The notes beneath the pieces are model-generated. The model saw only the letters and a list, made by a program, of their open reading frames with translations, ran no database searches and was not told the origin of the DNA. A stretch of DNA of 64,000 nucleotides from Setomelanomma holmii (lineage: Eukaryota; Ascomycota; Dothideomycetes; Pleosporales; Phaeosphaeriaceae): positions 1-64,000 of the forward strand of contig ML978192.1 in the NCBI GenBank assembly GCA_010015745.1, given 5' to 3'. Shown one piece after another: positions 1-10,312 of the stretch; the first letter of the stretch is position 1, and every line of letters begins with the position of its first letter. A program made the position numbers and the translations under genes.

Positions 1-218
1 AACGTGCAGCAAATGTCATGTACAAGGCCACAATAGGACTCAATGTAGACAGATCTAGTCTATCCTTTGTCAAAGTTTTAGACAATTCAATCATGCGGTC
101 GTCGAGTAATCGTACGCCGGGCTATACTGGTTTTGGTGGGGCAGATGGGATGGTGGTGTTGACGGGATGGTGGTGGAACACGTTAGAAGTAGCACGTCGT
201 ACTACTTTAGATTGGATG

Positions 219-1430
219 TTATGCTGCTCCCTGCTTGTCGCGCTGCTCAGAGGGGAGGAAGGCCTCAGCCGCGAGCACTCTCACGCAGTACACCAGCGAG
301 CCAAGCAGAGAGGAGTACTCTAGCGCTGTACGCAGCCACAGCGTGTCTAGGTTAACGCCTAGCGCTGCGAGGAAGTGGACGAGGCTGCTCTTAAAAGGCT
401 GGTGGCGGACGTCCTGGCAGATGAGCTCCTGCAAGAGCCGAAGCACATACTTGTGCATCTCTCTAGCTGCATCAGCACTCTCTCCTCCTTTGCGCAAGAC
501 GATCCTCCAGAGCCTCCTCGCTGCCTGCTTCTGCCTTCCATGCCAGGGGAAGAGGCAAGCGATGCCCACCAGCGCCTGCAGCGGCAGCTTCTTCTTCTGG
601 TGCTGCTGCTGCTGCTGCTGCTCCTCTTCTTCTTCTTCTTCTTCTTCTTCCTCCTCTTCATCGTCTTCCGCAGCGACCAGCCGGACGCAGTAGCAGAGAA
701 GCCACGCCCAGAGCCTAGCTGCACGCTGCTGGCTGCTCTTGTTCTGCATCCTGCCCAGCCGTCGCACGTCTGCCTCATTCAGCTTTGCGCTCCGCAGCCA
801 GCGCAGCGTGTCTATAGAGAGCGTGCTAAGCCTACGTACAGCCTGCTCTACCAGTTCCTCTACAGCCAGCGCAACCTGGTTTCAGCGCTGGCTCGTCGTC
901 GCCTGGCGGCCGAATAGCGAACGCAAGCAGCTTCCAGTCTGGGTAGGCCTGCAGGTGCTCATCCCATCGCGTCCGCTTGAACCAGCCTGTACGGTCCTTG
1001 GCTGAAGCCTCCTCAGCCATGCGATTGATCGCCTTGCTATCCTTGCGCTTCAGAGTCTCTAAGCTAGAGGAGAGAAGAGCAAGCCTCTGCTTGTAGTCGC
1101 TCTGCCGTTCCAACTCCTGCTGCTCGTCGCCCTGCTGCTTGTTGCCCTGCTGCTGCCACTCATGCAGCTCATTGTCTTGCTGCTGCTGCTCTTGCGCTTC
1201 CTCCTGCACAACAAAGTAGCGGACGTAGCGCCGCTTGTAGAAGAAGCTCTGCACCTTGACAAGCTTCCAGAGCTGCGCTGCGTGCTCTTCGTATAAAGCA
1301 GCAGCAGAAGAGGACCAGCGCGTAAGCTTGATATGGTGCTGCTGGTTGTGGTGCTGCTGGTTGACGTGCTGCCGCATCTTCATGCGACTTGTGCTGATGT
1401 AGCCGCAGACTGCGCTATTGCCGCTGCTGC
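219..1430 (-). pseudogene. OrsD/DUF3505-like zinc-finger protein, broken copy
   Basis: This looks like a decayed copy of the repetitive fungal OrsD/DUF3505 family. Reading leftwards, a zinc-finger-like stretch (CGYIST, then MRQHVNQQH) is followed by an IKLTRW segment, a VKVQSFF...RRYVRYFV block, a Q-rich linker, and a WFKRTRWDEHLQ block at about 1000-980. The frame changes near 870-880, after which EELVEQAVRRLSTLSIDTLR and the conserved QPFKSSLVHFLAALGVN and LLGSLVYCVRVLA blocks follow, ending at a stop at 219-221. Poly-Glu/poly-Gln tracts lie at about 597-660. The upstream zinc-finger half is missing because the frame runs into the neighbouring transposase. The family name is from memory of its motifs; the frame break and truncation are seen directly. 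Such genes are usually multicopy and repeat-associated. Confidence 0.5.
597..660. repeat. CTG/CTT trinucleotide tract
   Basis: A run of CTG units passes into a run of CTT/CTC units on the + strand. On the coding (-) strand of the OrsD-like pseudogene it encodes a Glu run followed by a Gln run. Similar CTG-rich stretches occur at 1081-1200 and 1425-1446. Confidence 0.9.
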
Positions 1431-2978
1431 TGCTGCTGCTGCTGCTTTTTGCGCTGCCTTTTCAGCGTCAATAACAGAGCTCTGCGCTGCTTGAGCTGCT
1501 GCTCGATCAACTGCAGCCTTAATCTCCTCTGCGTTGCTAAAGCGTTCATTTGGATTAACTCGAACGCGCTTTCTTGACTGTCGAGCGTTGATCTGATCAA
1601 GTTGATATCTTAGGCGTTGATTTTCAGCCTGGAGTTGAGCTGATTGAGCATTTGCGATTGAGAGAGCCTTGCCTGCTTCTCCCTAGCACAAGGCGGGTGC
1701 TCCGAGAGAGAGATTCTGATCGTAGGAGCTGCTGCTCAGCCTCGTACGTATCTCTTGATTTCTGAGGCGTTCGGATTGATCGATCATTGATATATAGAGG
1801 CTGTGCGATCGGTGGAGGAGTGATCGGTCGCGCTGATACCTGTGATGATTGGAGGACCAGATCTGGATTGTATGGGCTGAGGCCTGTAGCCCTCCACCCA
1901 GCTCGTATCACACGCTCAGAAAGGCCCTCCTCTCTCGCGTGATAGTATGAGCTAATAAAACGCTCCTTTTTTACTGGCGCTGCGTCGTCGAGGGAAGAGA
2001 GAGCTTGAATTGAGCTTCAATATCGAGTTTTGATCGCTGAGAAAGGAGCAAGATCTAGAGGTTGTAGGATATGAGGGGAGTGAGGCGTAAGGTAGAGAAC
2101 CCATATCTTGTTCTGCTTGTAGAGCCACATGAACTCTATATCAACGTGAGAGCCGTGGCCATCTACTATTAGCATCCGCCAGTGATCTTGATCAGGTGCA
2201 GTATCAGGTATATATATCCGATGCACCCACCCTCCTCCTATCTCATTTGACGTCCATCCATTCTCAGAGATTGTATAGAGCCAATCAGGTACGCTCTCCG
2301 AAGGAAACCACGTTGTTTGAAGGCTCTTCCCCTTGAATATTACCATGCAGCGGAGTTTCTGCCCAGCAGCTGAGATTGCCTCAATAATTGATACCCACTC
2401 GCAATTGCCTGGAGATTTAATATAAGCCTTACGCTTACCAGCTCAGGCTATCACTTGTGTGTTTGTACATACTCCTAGAGCAATACCAGTCTCATCCATA
2501 TTCCATATATCCTCCAACCTGATATTAAGAGCGATCCGAGTGCGATTGAACAGCTCTAGAAAGGCTTTAATCTGAGCAGGGCTCGCTGCCTCAGCTCTAG
2601 AGGCCTCAATCGATCGGCCGACAATACTAGCAACTTGAGGCTGCCTCGTGAGAAAGGATGAGATCCATCCTTGGCCGAGCTGATCGTGATCGCCGCTGAG
2701 CTTCAAAATTCGAGTAGCCATCTCTCGTACGCGCGCTTGAGATGGAGGCTGAGATCGTGCGTCCTCCTCGAGTATCCAGGCGACTAAGAAGTCCTCCTGT
2801 TCAGGAGTCAATCGCTACTGTCGATAGTGAGCAATCGCGTGAGGCGCAGAGCCTCTCAGGCGGTGCTGCAGCGAGCTCCGAGGATACCCCAGGCTGCAGC
2901 AGCTTTGCGTTGGCTAGTATAAACACCAGAATTGAGATCGCTAATGGCAGATTGTATAGCATGCTCACGAGGATCCAT
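1380..2978 (-). pseudogene. pogo/Fot1-like DDE transposase, broken copy 1
   Basis: The ATG at 2978-2976 opens a psq-type helix-turn-helix (MDPREHAIQSAI...), followed by a CENP-B/Tc5-type DNA-binding domain (LTPEQEDFLVAWILEED) and a DDE_1 catalytic core. Its three acidic sites lie in IWNMDETGI, LLIVDGHGSH-like MLIVDGHGSH and HSPHILQPLDL. A coiled C-terminal tail ends at a TGA at 1382-1380. The frame is broken by in-frame stops at 2817-2815 (TAG), 2445-2443 (TGA) and 2019-2017 (TGA). It also has two frameshifts: about one base lost near 2882 and one gained near 1681-1683. Between these points the same frame continues with recognisable family sequence, so the copy is nearly full length (about 530 codons) but dead. 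I did not find terminal inverted repeats around it. Confidence 0.85.
1425..1446. repeat. CTG microsatellite at the transposase/zinc-finger junction
   Basis: Seven or so CTG units lie exactly where the 3' end of the transposase frame and the 5' end of the OrsD-like frame overlap. On the - strand it reads as Ala in the transposase frame and Ser in the zinc-finger frame. Confidence 0.85.
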
Positions 2979-3157
2979 ATTGAGCGTGACGTTGTTGAGA
3001 TATTGCGTGTTGAAATCAGACGACGCGATCGCGTTGGGTGGCCCAAAACTAGGGCCGGCCCAAAACCAGGTGGCCGAGCTTAACAGCCTTCTTCATTGAG
3101 ATCACTCTTGCCTAGTATCATACCGTGCGCCCAAAACACCATTGTACTTCGAATCAA

Positions 3158-4476
3158 TCATTCCCACCATTGATCATCGCTCGCCGGTTTTGGCTTCGCA
3201 GACTCTTCCGCTTGTGCCTCCGTAGTCTGGTTGATCACCAACGTATCTTGCCCATCCCAAATCGCCTTCTGCACAACCTCCGCGATGTTCTGCATCACCG
3301 ACTCGCCGATCGCCTTCTTCGTGAGTCGCTTGCCGCCGTCGAGCCAGTGGTGCTGGAAGAAGTTGCCCTGGCAGTCGGAGTAGAAGATCATGCCATCGGG
3401 CTTCACTTCGTTCTTCTCTGGGTAGCCGTTCGCATCGTCGCAGGGAAGAGCCTGGAAACATGTCAGCATTTTGAGCGCGTGCGCCATGGGAAGAGGTTGG
3501 AGGCTTACGAGAATGTTCTGGTTGGGATTCATGTTCTCGTCGTAGCGAAGGAACTCGGAGAGCGCACGCTGCTCGTGTGCCCAGCTGTACGCCCACTGCC
3601 CACAGCCTGGGTACAGCGTTTCGTTCGGGCACGCCTTCCATGCATCGAAGATCTTGTGCGTGTGGGGGATGTTTTGCGCAACGATGACGCCGGAGCTCAG
3701 CATCACGTTGCCCTTGGAATCGCACGTGTCGCAGCCTTCACGGGTAACGTCCTGCGGCAAAGCGAGTGAGGTTTGTGCCGTGATCTTCCACTTGTTGAAG
3801 AGCCACTCGAGCGGGACTTCCATATGGTGTACGGTCACGTCGGCATCGAGGAATACGACGAATTTGTAATTCTTGAGCACCTCTGGAATGGCGTGGACCT
3901 TGACCCAGGTGTGGTGCTGGTATCCGATCTCTTTCGATTGAAAGAACACATAATCGTAGCCATGAATTTGCGAATACAAGTAATGGTTGAAGATAGCGGA
4001 GGAAGTCAAGCCGATGTTGTCGTCCATGTATGTGCCGACGCCAAGTTTCTCCCAATTCAGCTTAGTCGTGTTCAAGATCTGGTTGTAGCCGGTTGGCTGT
4101 CGGGTGTCGATGTCGATGATGAGGACGTCCTTCCCGAGCGACTTCGTCCAGATTGGCTTCTGGGTAAGGTTGAATTGTTTGCCATCTGGATCGGTGTAGG
4201 TTCGCTGAGTGAGTGGGAGCTTGATGGATGACCATAGAGCTTGGATCGATTGCGTCGGTGACAGTGGTCTTTGTTGGGTGGCTTTGTAGACTCTATGCTG
4301 GGTCAACGCCAAAGATCAAGGGTTTTCAGTTCGCCAACTCACTTGTGGGTTGCGTCCTTGACTCCCTGCACCGTCCGCGCGGGTCCGACAAAAAGTTGAG
4401 CAATCATGAACATGGCCAAGATGAAAGCGAAAGCGAATGCCAGGTTGCGCCGCATATTCACGTTGGGAGCAAACAT
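3158..4476 (-). CDS. GT34-like (GMA12/MNN10-type) glycosyltransferase, type II membrane protein
   Basis: Three exons, 4476-4343, 4292-3509 and 3451-3158, give 403 residues. The introns (4342-4293 and 3508-3452) have GT-AG ends, and the second contains a CTGAC branch site. The 57-bp second intron is a multiple of three and has no stop, so a naive ORF reads through it. The N-terminus has a short basic stretch (NMRRN) and then a hydrophobic anchor at about residues 12-33, typical of a Golgi type II enzyme. The central part has HGYDYVFF and FLDADV, the latter a DxD-type metal/nucleotide-sugar site, then a Cys-rich segment (GCDTCDSKGN) and a C-terminal FYSDCQGNFFQHHW. Family known role: adding galactose or mannose to glycans. 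The exact sugar cannot be read from sequence. Confidence 0.7.
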
Positions 4477-5554
4477 GATGAAAGAATGTGCAGAAGAAAT
4501 TCCAATAGAGACGAATGGAGAGGTTTGAAGCTGGAGGGGAGCCGGTACTCTATGTACTTCCCGCCGCGTACTTCCTTCCCGTTTCGCGGCGCACCGCGTC
4601 TATCTCATGCCACTTCTTCCACCGAAACTAAGAGGCAGGCAGACCCCTATGTAGGCTTTGGGGACGCAAGCTTCGAGCACACCATCGCCTCCAGACCCCT
4701 AAATTACACTTAGCTGGGCACGTTCCACGGGCAAGATTCGTATGCCCCTGCAGCTCGGTCGCGTGGAGATGGAATAAGATTCACGGTGACTTGAAGATCG
4801 GGCGCTACGATTGCTAAAGTCGGGGTTTTCGAGCGGCTGCACTAAGCCCAGTCCAAAAATTTACGACTGATGCGTACGATGATGTCTGTAATGATTGGGC
4901 AACCGGCCGTGACTTGCGTCTAGAACGCCACCAGCCTGTAGGTTGCGGATCATCACGACTCGCTTGCGATTCGAGGTTCAGCGCTACCCTTGATATGCTT
5001 CCAAGATCCCCGAAAAAGCATGCCTGCGGCTTCGGTCTAAATGCGAAAGAAGCAATTGTGAATCTTGAAATGTGATGGCGCGCTTGATAGGGTGACCCCA
5101 ATGCGCCGAAGTCTCACCATGCGACGACACCTCTGAACCAGACCGCCGCGGGAGACGCGAACGTCGCTCAAAACCTATGAAGAATCTGTCAAAGGTCTTG
5201 TCGATAAGGCTGATCTGGACCTCAGCAATGCGGGTCATTCGCATGGTGCTAAGAAATCTAGGAATCTTTAGCAATCGACTTCGCTCAGGGGTGCACTCAC
5301 TGATGGTTCCTGGCTAACATCGGAAGCGGCAAGGATCTAGCCCCCTTCGCTAAGCCCAGCCAGGCACAACACCACCATCAGCGCCACGTTCAACAGCGAT
5401 TCGAGAGCACAATCAGATCGCTAGACTCTCGCGATGTCTTTGCAGGTGCAGAATCTGTGCATCATCAACGTAGATCATGGTGGAAGCCTACGCCGAGAAT
5501 GCTCATCTTCATTCGGAATATTCTGTCTTGGTATCATGCCAACCCACTACCCAC
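4477..5554. other. intergenic, no gene recognised
   Basis: This stretch separates the glycosyltransferase start from the tRNA-synthetase stop. It has only short unsupported reading frames (for example on - at 4814-5274) without recognisable domains. It presumably holds the promoter of the glycosyltransferase gene and the 3' UTR of the synthetase gene. Confidence 0.6.
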
Positions 5555-7039
5555 TCACTGCTTCGCCTTCGCAGCTTCTTCCTTCTCCTTCTTCTTCCTT
5601 TCTATCTCTGCCAGCTTCTGTGCCTTCTTCATCGCGTTCTTTGTCATCGGCTTGCCTTCCGCGTCCAACAGCGGCGCAGCAGCTCCCTCCTTTGCCTCTT
5701 CCGTCTTCTCCACTTTCTTGGTCGGGTTGGGGTTGCCCTTCCACTCCAGTTTCCTTGGCCGCAGGAAGTCCTCCAGCACCTCATCTGTGACCTTGGCTCG
5801 CGCCTCTTGGAACCCTTTGACATATGCTGACATCATGTTTATACACTCTTTCTTCATGTCGCCGGTTGTGAGCGTGCCCGCTCGATATTCGCCTGCCAGC
5901 CGCACGAGCTTCTCGTCGTCGTCCTCGAAGTAGGCGAGGTATTGGTAGGGTACGTCGATGTCGGGATTGCCGCCCTTCTCTCGGTGCAGCTCGAGGGTTT
6001 CCTGGCCACCGGAAAAGGCGTGCTGGTTGATCTTCTTCTTGACCTGCTTCTCCGTGTCACTCATGAAGATGGCGGAGTTCGGATTTGACGCGCTCATCTT
6101 GCCGCCTGCGCCTTGCAGTGCCGTGAGGAACTTGGAGTGAATCAGCGCAGGCTTCGGAGATGGCTGGTCCATGCGAGCGCAATTGTCGCGAACAAGACGG
6201 AAGTAGGGATCTTGGTCAATTGCGCACGGAATGAGACACGGTATCGCGGCGAGTTGCTTGGAGCGGTGGTAGGTGTTGATATCGTTGCCCCAGATGAAGG
6301 GGTATGACGAAGCGAACGCAGCCACACACTGCTTTGCCGCGAATGCATTGCTGCCGATATTTGTAGAGCCGTGGAAGCCGAATGCGCCGCGCACCTGGTT
6401 GTTTGTGACCAGCTTCTCGAACTCAGTTGCGTTGAGGTTGAAGTGCCTGTTGAAGCCAGACGTGAAGAACTCGGAGTCGATGTAGATGAACGTCTTCTTC
6501 ACGTCAAAGCCTATCGAAATGACGTCCTTTGCATTTTGCCGCGCAAATTCGTAGACCTCTGGCTGCTTCAGCTTCTCCTTGAACAAGAACTTCTCGTCGT
6601 CCGTCAACATGATGACCAGCGGCACGTCGAAGACATCCTGCAACCACTTTGTGAATTCGAAGGGTATCGTGTGGCCAATGTGCATGGCATCGCTGCTTGG
6701 TCCACGCCCAGTGTACAGCAGGAAGTCCTCTCCACGCTCATATGTGTCCAGTATCAGCTCAAGGTCGCGGTGCGAGAAGAACAGCCGCCGCCGCAGCCAG
6801 CGATGTGGTTTGTGACCCGTTACGCGCACGAATCGCTCAAGTAATGCGTCGTCGACGAGCTTTGTTGCCCACTTCGCCGATATTGCGGGATAGTCGAATT
6901 CGAGGACGTTGCCTTCTGCGTCCACTGCAGCCTGTACATCCCAAGGATTGATCTCTTGTTCTGCTGCTTTCGATACCGATTGGGTCGCAGTTTCCGCGAA
7001 GCTGAGGGCAGCGACCGAAGGCGGTTCGGGTTCCGTCAT
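5555..7039 (-). CDS. WRS1: tryptophanyl-tRNA synthetase, cytosolic
   Basis: A single 494-residue exon starts at the ATG at 7039-7037. It charges tRNA-Trp with tryptophan in the cytosol. It is a class I synthetase: the HIGH signature is at residues 120-123 (AMHIGHTIPF), preceded by YTGRGPSS, and the KMSKS-type loop is KMSAS at about 312-316. The eukaryotic WRS features include EFTKWLQDVFDVPLVIMLTDDEK and the long C-terminal domain with YLAYFEDDDEKL. No mitochondrial presequence is visible. A Lys/Glu-rich tail (about 430-494) extends beyond the catalytic body. The gene diverges from the PRELI-domain gene with 464 bp between the two ATGs. Confidence 0.97.
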   Translation of the reverse strand: MTEPEPPSVAALSFAETATQSVSKAAEQEINPWDVQAAVDAEGNVLEFDYPAISAKWATKLVDDALLERFVRVTGHKPHRWLRRRLFFSHRDLELILDTYERGEDFLLYTGRGPSSDAMHIGHTIPFEFTKWLQDVFDVPLVIMLTDDEKFLFKEKLKQPEVYEFARQNAKDVISIGFDVKKTFIYIDSEFFTSGFNRHFNLNATEFEKLVTNNQVRGAFGFHGSTNIGSNAFAAKQCVAAFASSYPFIWGNDINTYHRSKQLAAIPCLIPCAIDQDPYFRLVRDNCARMDQPSPKPALIHSKFLTALQGAGGKMSASNPNSAIFMSDTEKQVKKKINQHAFSGGQETLELHREKGGNPDIDVPYQYLAYFEDDDEKLVRLAGEYRAGTLTTGDMKKECINMMSAYVKGFQEARAKVTDEVLEDFLRPRKLEWKGNPNPTKKVEKTEEAKEGAAAPLLDAEGKPMTKNAMKKAQKLAEIERKKKEKEEAAKAKQ

Positions 7040-7503
7040 GGCGTCAATTGCAGTACGTGATTGTGAAGGAGTATGACAGTCAAAGAGCGGGACTGCGAAT
7101 TGTGGCTGTATTCAAGATGGCCCCACTGTGGTGTTGAGACCCTTGCTTTGACTCAACTACGCGCCCCGCCGAAGCAATCTAATGCACCAGCCACATCGGT
7201 CATCGGTCGTTCTTGCCCCGCACAGTCACAGCCACACTTTAGCCACGCACTCTAATCCGCATCTAGCACGGCAAAAGCTCGAGACGCTTCTTCCTGTCGT
7301 CACTCCACCAACTTATAACAGCACTCACCGCGAGACCGCACCGTAGCATTCCAATTGCCAGCTAGCGCCCTTGAATGTGCGGGACCATGCCCTTTCACAA
7401 CCAGAGATAGTCACCCACGATACAGGTGGCCTTGAGCTCCCTACCACTGCCATCTTACGACTCGACGCACGTGAGCACCCGAAGCTATACGCGATAGCTC
7501 AAC

Positions 7504-8346
7504 ATGGTCAAATTCTACTCTTCGTCGGAAACATACCCGTACCCCTTCCCCGCAGTCACTCTCGCCTACTTCCTGCGCTACCCCAACCCGTACTCGACGC
7601 ACGTGGTCTCCACTGACACCATCGCGCGACACTACGATCCCGAGCTGCAACGCCTCACTACTATCCGACTCCATCTCAAGCGCTCCAAGCTTCCCGCAGC
7701 CGTGCTCAAGCTTCTGCCTCGGTCTGTGCTGGGCGCGTCAACGGGCGGCGACACGCAGAGCTACATCCTCGAGAAAAGCGTGGTGGATGTCAAAGAAGGA
7801 TGGATGGATACAGAGAGCAGGAACCTGGAGTGGACTGGCGTGTTGAGTGTGGTGGAAAGACAGAAGTTTACACGGCCCAGTGCGCTGGTGCCTGAAGATG
7901 CGAAGGTGTGGCAGGGCGTGGAGGGCGAAGCACGGCGGCACGGCTTCATCAACTTTGGCGGCTCTGGGACAGGCGCGAAGGTCGAAGATTCTGGCGACAC
8001 TACCGATGTGGATAGCTCTGTCACGCTTCATAGCCACATTGGCGAGACGTGGAAGAAGAAGCGCGAGGCTGCGCGGGAGGGCGCGGTCGACGACGAGCAG
8101 CCGCAGAAGATGGGCTTCCTGCGAAGCTGGGGCACACAAGCTCTGCAGCGCAATATCGAGAAGATTGGCCTTACGCGCGCGCAGCGAAGTCAGCCCAATG
8201 CGCGGGAGGGCATGAAGGTTGTGCTTGAACGGATGCGCGAGGGCGGCCTGGTAGCAGTACTCGAGGGCATGCGACAAGACCGGGACGCCATCCTCGCTGG
8301 GCGGCCCATTCCTCTCAAAGCGCGAACCGGCCACGACGACGAGTAA
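7504..8346 (+). CDS. PRELI/MSF1 (Ups-like) mitochondrial lipid-transfer protein
   Basis: Single exon, 280 residues, ATG at 7504. The N-terminal half matches the PRELI/MSF1 fold: an aromatic start (MVKFYSSSETYPYPF), AYFLRYPNPYSTHVVSTDTI, LTTIRLHLKRSKLP, and SRNLEWTGVLSVVE. This is the pattern of yeast Ups1-3, which move phosphatidic acid or phosphatidylserine across the mitochondrial intermembrane space with Mdm35. It carries an additional charged C-terminal region of about 150 residues that is not part of the domain as I know it. Which Ups paralogue it represents cannot be decided here. It is convergent with the TmpA-like gene, stop to stop 283 bp apart. Confidence 0.85.
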   Translation: MVKFYSSSETYPYPFPAVTLAYFLRYPNPYSTHVVSTDTIARHYDPELQRLTTIRLHLKRSKLPAAVLKLLPRSVLGASTGGDTQSYILEKSVVDVKEGWMDTESRNLEWTGVLSVVERQKFTRPSALVPEDAKVWQGVEGEARRHGFINFGGSGTGAKVEDSGDTTDVDSSVTLHSHIGETWKKKREAAREGAVDDEQPQKMGFLRSWGTQALQRNIEKIGLTRAQRSQPNAREGMKVVLERMREGGLVAVLEGMRQDRDAILAGRPIPLKARTGHDDE

Positions 8347-8629
8347 GGGCGAACACGAATGACATGGTTATGGTATGACGTACATTTAGCGACGGCGTTT
8401 CTGGATTCTCTCCCTGTCACACTTTATCCCCTCGCTCCTTTGATGGTTGGCTGAGCGGGGCTTTGTTTTAGTACTTTCTTCACGTATACGCCGGGCTACT
8501 GTCAACACGAGGTTTGCTGTATGATACGCTTGGACGGCAGAGCGCACTGCCAGAGAGCGAAAAAGTAAAATCAATGTAACAAATCATTCCCATCGGTCCT
8601 ATCCTATTTACAACGTGCTATGTGTATCA

Positions 8630-10312
8630 TTACGAGTCCCAGATCGGCCCATACGCAGGCATGCCTCTCCTCTCGAGACCGCCGACTACCCACTTCACCA
8701 CCTTCTCATTACTTAGCACAAACACCGCTTCCACCCGCTCTTCTCTTGCGATCATCCACGCTACCTCCAGTAAATCTGGCCTGCCCATCTCATCGGTGTC
8801 AAGGACAATTGCATCTGGATCCGCCTTGTCCACGAGCGCAAGTATGTCCTTCCCATAAGTCTTGAGTGGCGATCGAGTCGACCAGATCAATTGTGCATGC
8901 TGGCTCTGCGGACGCTCTAGCAAAGACGACAGTGCTGGACCAATCCCAGATCCGGTCGTGAGGATGAGGACGCGTGGGAAGAGAAGGGTCAGAGAGAGTA
9001 CGCCGGCTTTTGGGTGGCTTTTGACGTAGAACTGCATCCTGATGTCCTCTCTCGTTCGGGGGTACTTCTCAGACTGACGTATCCTCATCCCATCATTACC
9101 TTGCTGGACAGTAAAAATGACGTCTCGTGTCCAATCTCCCGCGGCAGAGATGACCATGCTGGCACCTGCATTTTCGCCTTGGGTTGTAGGGAACGTTGCG
9201 AATGGGTGCCACTCTCGTAAGGGCGAGGATGAGATTGACAGGCAGCTGAAGCGATGGATTTTGTGGGGAAACGAGAGCTGGACCGCATGATTGGAGAGTA
9301 TGTGTGCCGTAAAAGTCCAGCGACGGAGGCGGAGCCAGGGGTATACGAGGAGCGTGGTGATGAGGGTGAGGTTCCAAAAGGTTGGTTCGTGCAAGAGCCG
9401 TGTAAACCTTTTGGTGGTGAAGAGGAGGAGCTGTGCCCAGAAGAGTAGGATGCAAGACCAGCCCAGAAAGCGATGAGTGATCTCAAATGAGTTGTGATAT
9501 CTGCTGCGCATGGCGGGATGTGCGAGGACCAGTATCGCAAGCAGAAGGACAAAGATCAGCCATGCGCTGAAAGTTACTGTTATAGTAATTGTTGTTTCTT
9601 GGATCAAAGTCCATGTCGCGACCGCCGTGTGAATCATCCACCATAGTGTCCCTGCAACTGCCGCTCCGCTGTGTATACCACCGTAGCAGTATACTTGTGC
9701 GACAATTTTTCTGACCAATAGCGGACATGACCATGGTACCAGCCACGCAGAGCGGTAAAGGGGATTGATGAGATAGTCTTGCCGCATGAGTATCGCAAGA
9801 AGAAAGTTCGAAGATGCCAAAGTTGCGAGGGTCTCCGAGAAGCGCTGTTGGTTGCTCGGCCCGGATTTATGCTGCTTCATGAGCATGTAGATGCCGACCA
9901 GGTTGAGAAGAAAGACGGACGTGAACAGTCTTCGATAGACATTCAAGCCTGTGTAGCGGAGCCATTGCAGGATCCTTATGCGTATCCTTATTTTTCTGTT
10001 GACTGGTGACGAATTGCTGTCAATCCACAACCCAGTTTTGTTTTGTTTAGCTGGGTGGTCACAGAGAGTCGAGGCGTTACTGAAGCATATCTTCCGTGGT
10101 CGGATGGGATGTGGATGTGCGGCCTTCTCGATATCCTGGATCTCGGCGTACGCCGGTGGCAAGACGAATTGATCTGGGTCGAAGTCCAACGAGGGCGGGT
10201 AGGACAGCAATGGCAACTGGGAAGCTGCGTCATCATTGCTATGAGAACGATAGTATCGTGGTCTTCGGATTTTCCGCCAGTGCTGGTATTGGCATTCAAT
10301 CCTTGGAGACAT
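8630..10312 (-). CDS. TmpA-like integral membrane flavoprotein (ferric-reductase-like)
   Basis: One open frame of 560 residues, ATG at 10312-10310. A hydrophilic N-terminus of about 125 residues is followed by several membrane segments (for example LFTSVFLLNLVGIYMLM and FSAWLIFVLLLAILVLAHP). The C-terminal NAD-binding-like part has VLILTTGSGIGPALSSLL and ends EAVFVLSNEKVV...GMPAYGPIWDS. This layout resembles Aspergillus TmpA, a membrane flavoprotein affecting conidiation, and its paralogues. Around residues 400-425 the frame crosses a segment beginning GGTAATG and ending GATGCAG that looks like intron sequence. Its 68-bp GT-AG span does not preserve frame, so either this is coding or the splice sites differ. 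The N-terminal boundary could also include an unrecognised intron. Confidence 0.65.
   Translation of the reverse strand: MSPRIECQYQHWRKIRRPRYYRSHSNDDAASQLPLLSYPPSLDFDPDQFVLPPAYAEIQDIEKAAHPHPIRPRKICFSNASTLCDHPAKQNKTGLWIDSNSSPVNRKIRIRIRILQWLRYTGLNVYRRLFTSVFLLNLVGIYMLMKQHKSGPSNQQRFSETLATLASSNFLLAILMRQDYLINPLYRSAWLVPWSCPLLVRKIVAQVYCYGGIHSGAAVAGTLWWMIHTAVATWTLIQETTITITVTFSAWLIFVLLLAILVLAHPAMRSRYHNSFEITHRFLGWSCILLFWAQLLLFTTKRFTRLLHEPTFWNLTLITTLLVYPWLRLRRWTFTAHILSNHAVQLSFPHKIHRFSCLSISSSPLREWHPFATFPTTQGENAGASMVISAAGDWTRDVIFTVQQGNDGMRIRQSEKYPRTREDIRMQFYVKSHPKAGVLSLTLLFPRVLILTTGSGIGPALSSLLERPQSQHAQLIWSTRSPLKTYGKDILALVDKADPDAIVLDTDEMGRPDLLEVAWMIAREERVEAVFVLSNEKVVKWVVGGLERRGMPAYGPIWDS

Noticed and set aside
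1..140. Short - strand frame (LLDDRMIELSKTLTKDRLDL and on) running off the left edge.
   Set aside because: About 45 codons, no family recognised, no start or clear splice site; it may be the end of another copy of repeat sequence.
219..917. Overlapping + strand frames in the trinucleotide-rich region.
   Set aside because: They are low-complexity shadows of the OrsD-like frame on the - strand.
2742..3083. + strand frame of 113 codons opposite the transposase N-terminus.
   Set aside because: The - strand has the recognisable helix-turn-helix; the + frame is its shadow.
9045..9112. Possible 68-bp intron in the TmpA-like gene.
   Set aside because: GT and AG are present, but removing it breaks the frame that carries the NAD-binding part, so I kept the continuous frame and noted the doubt.
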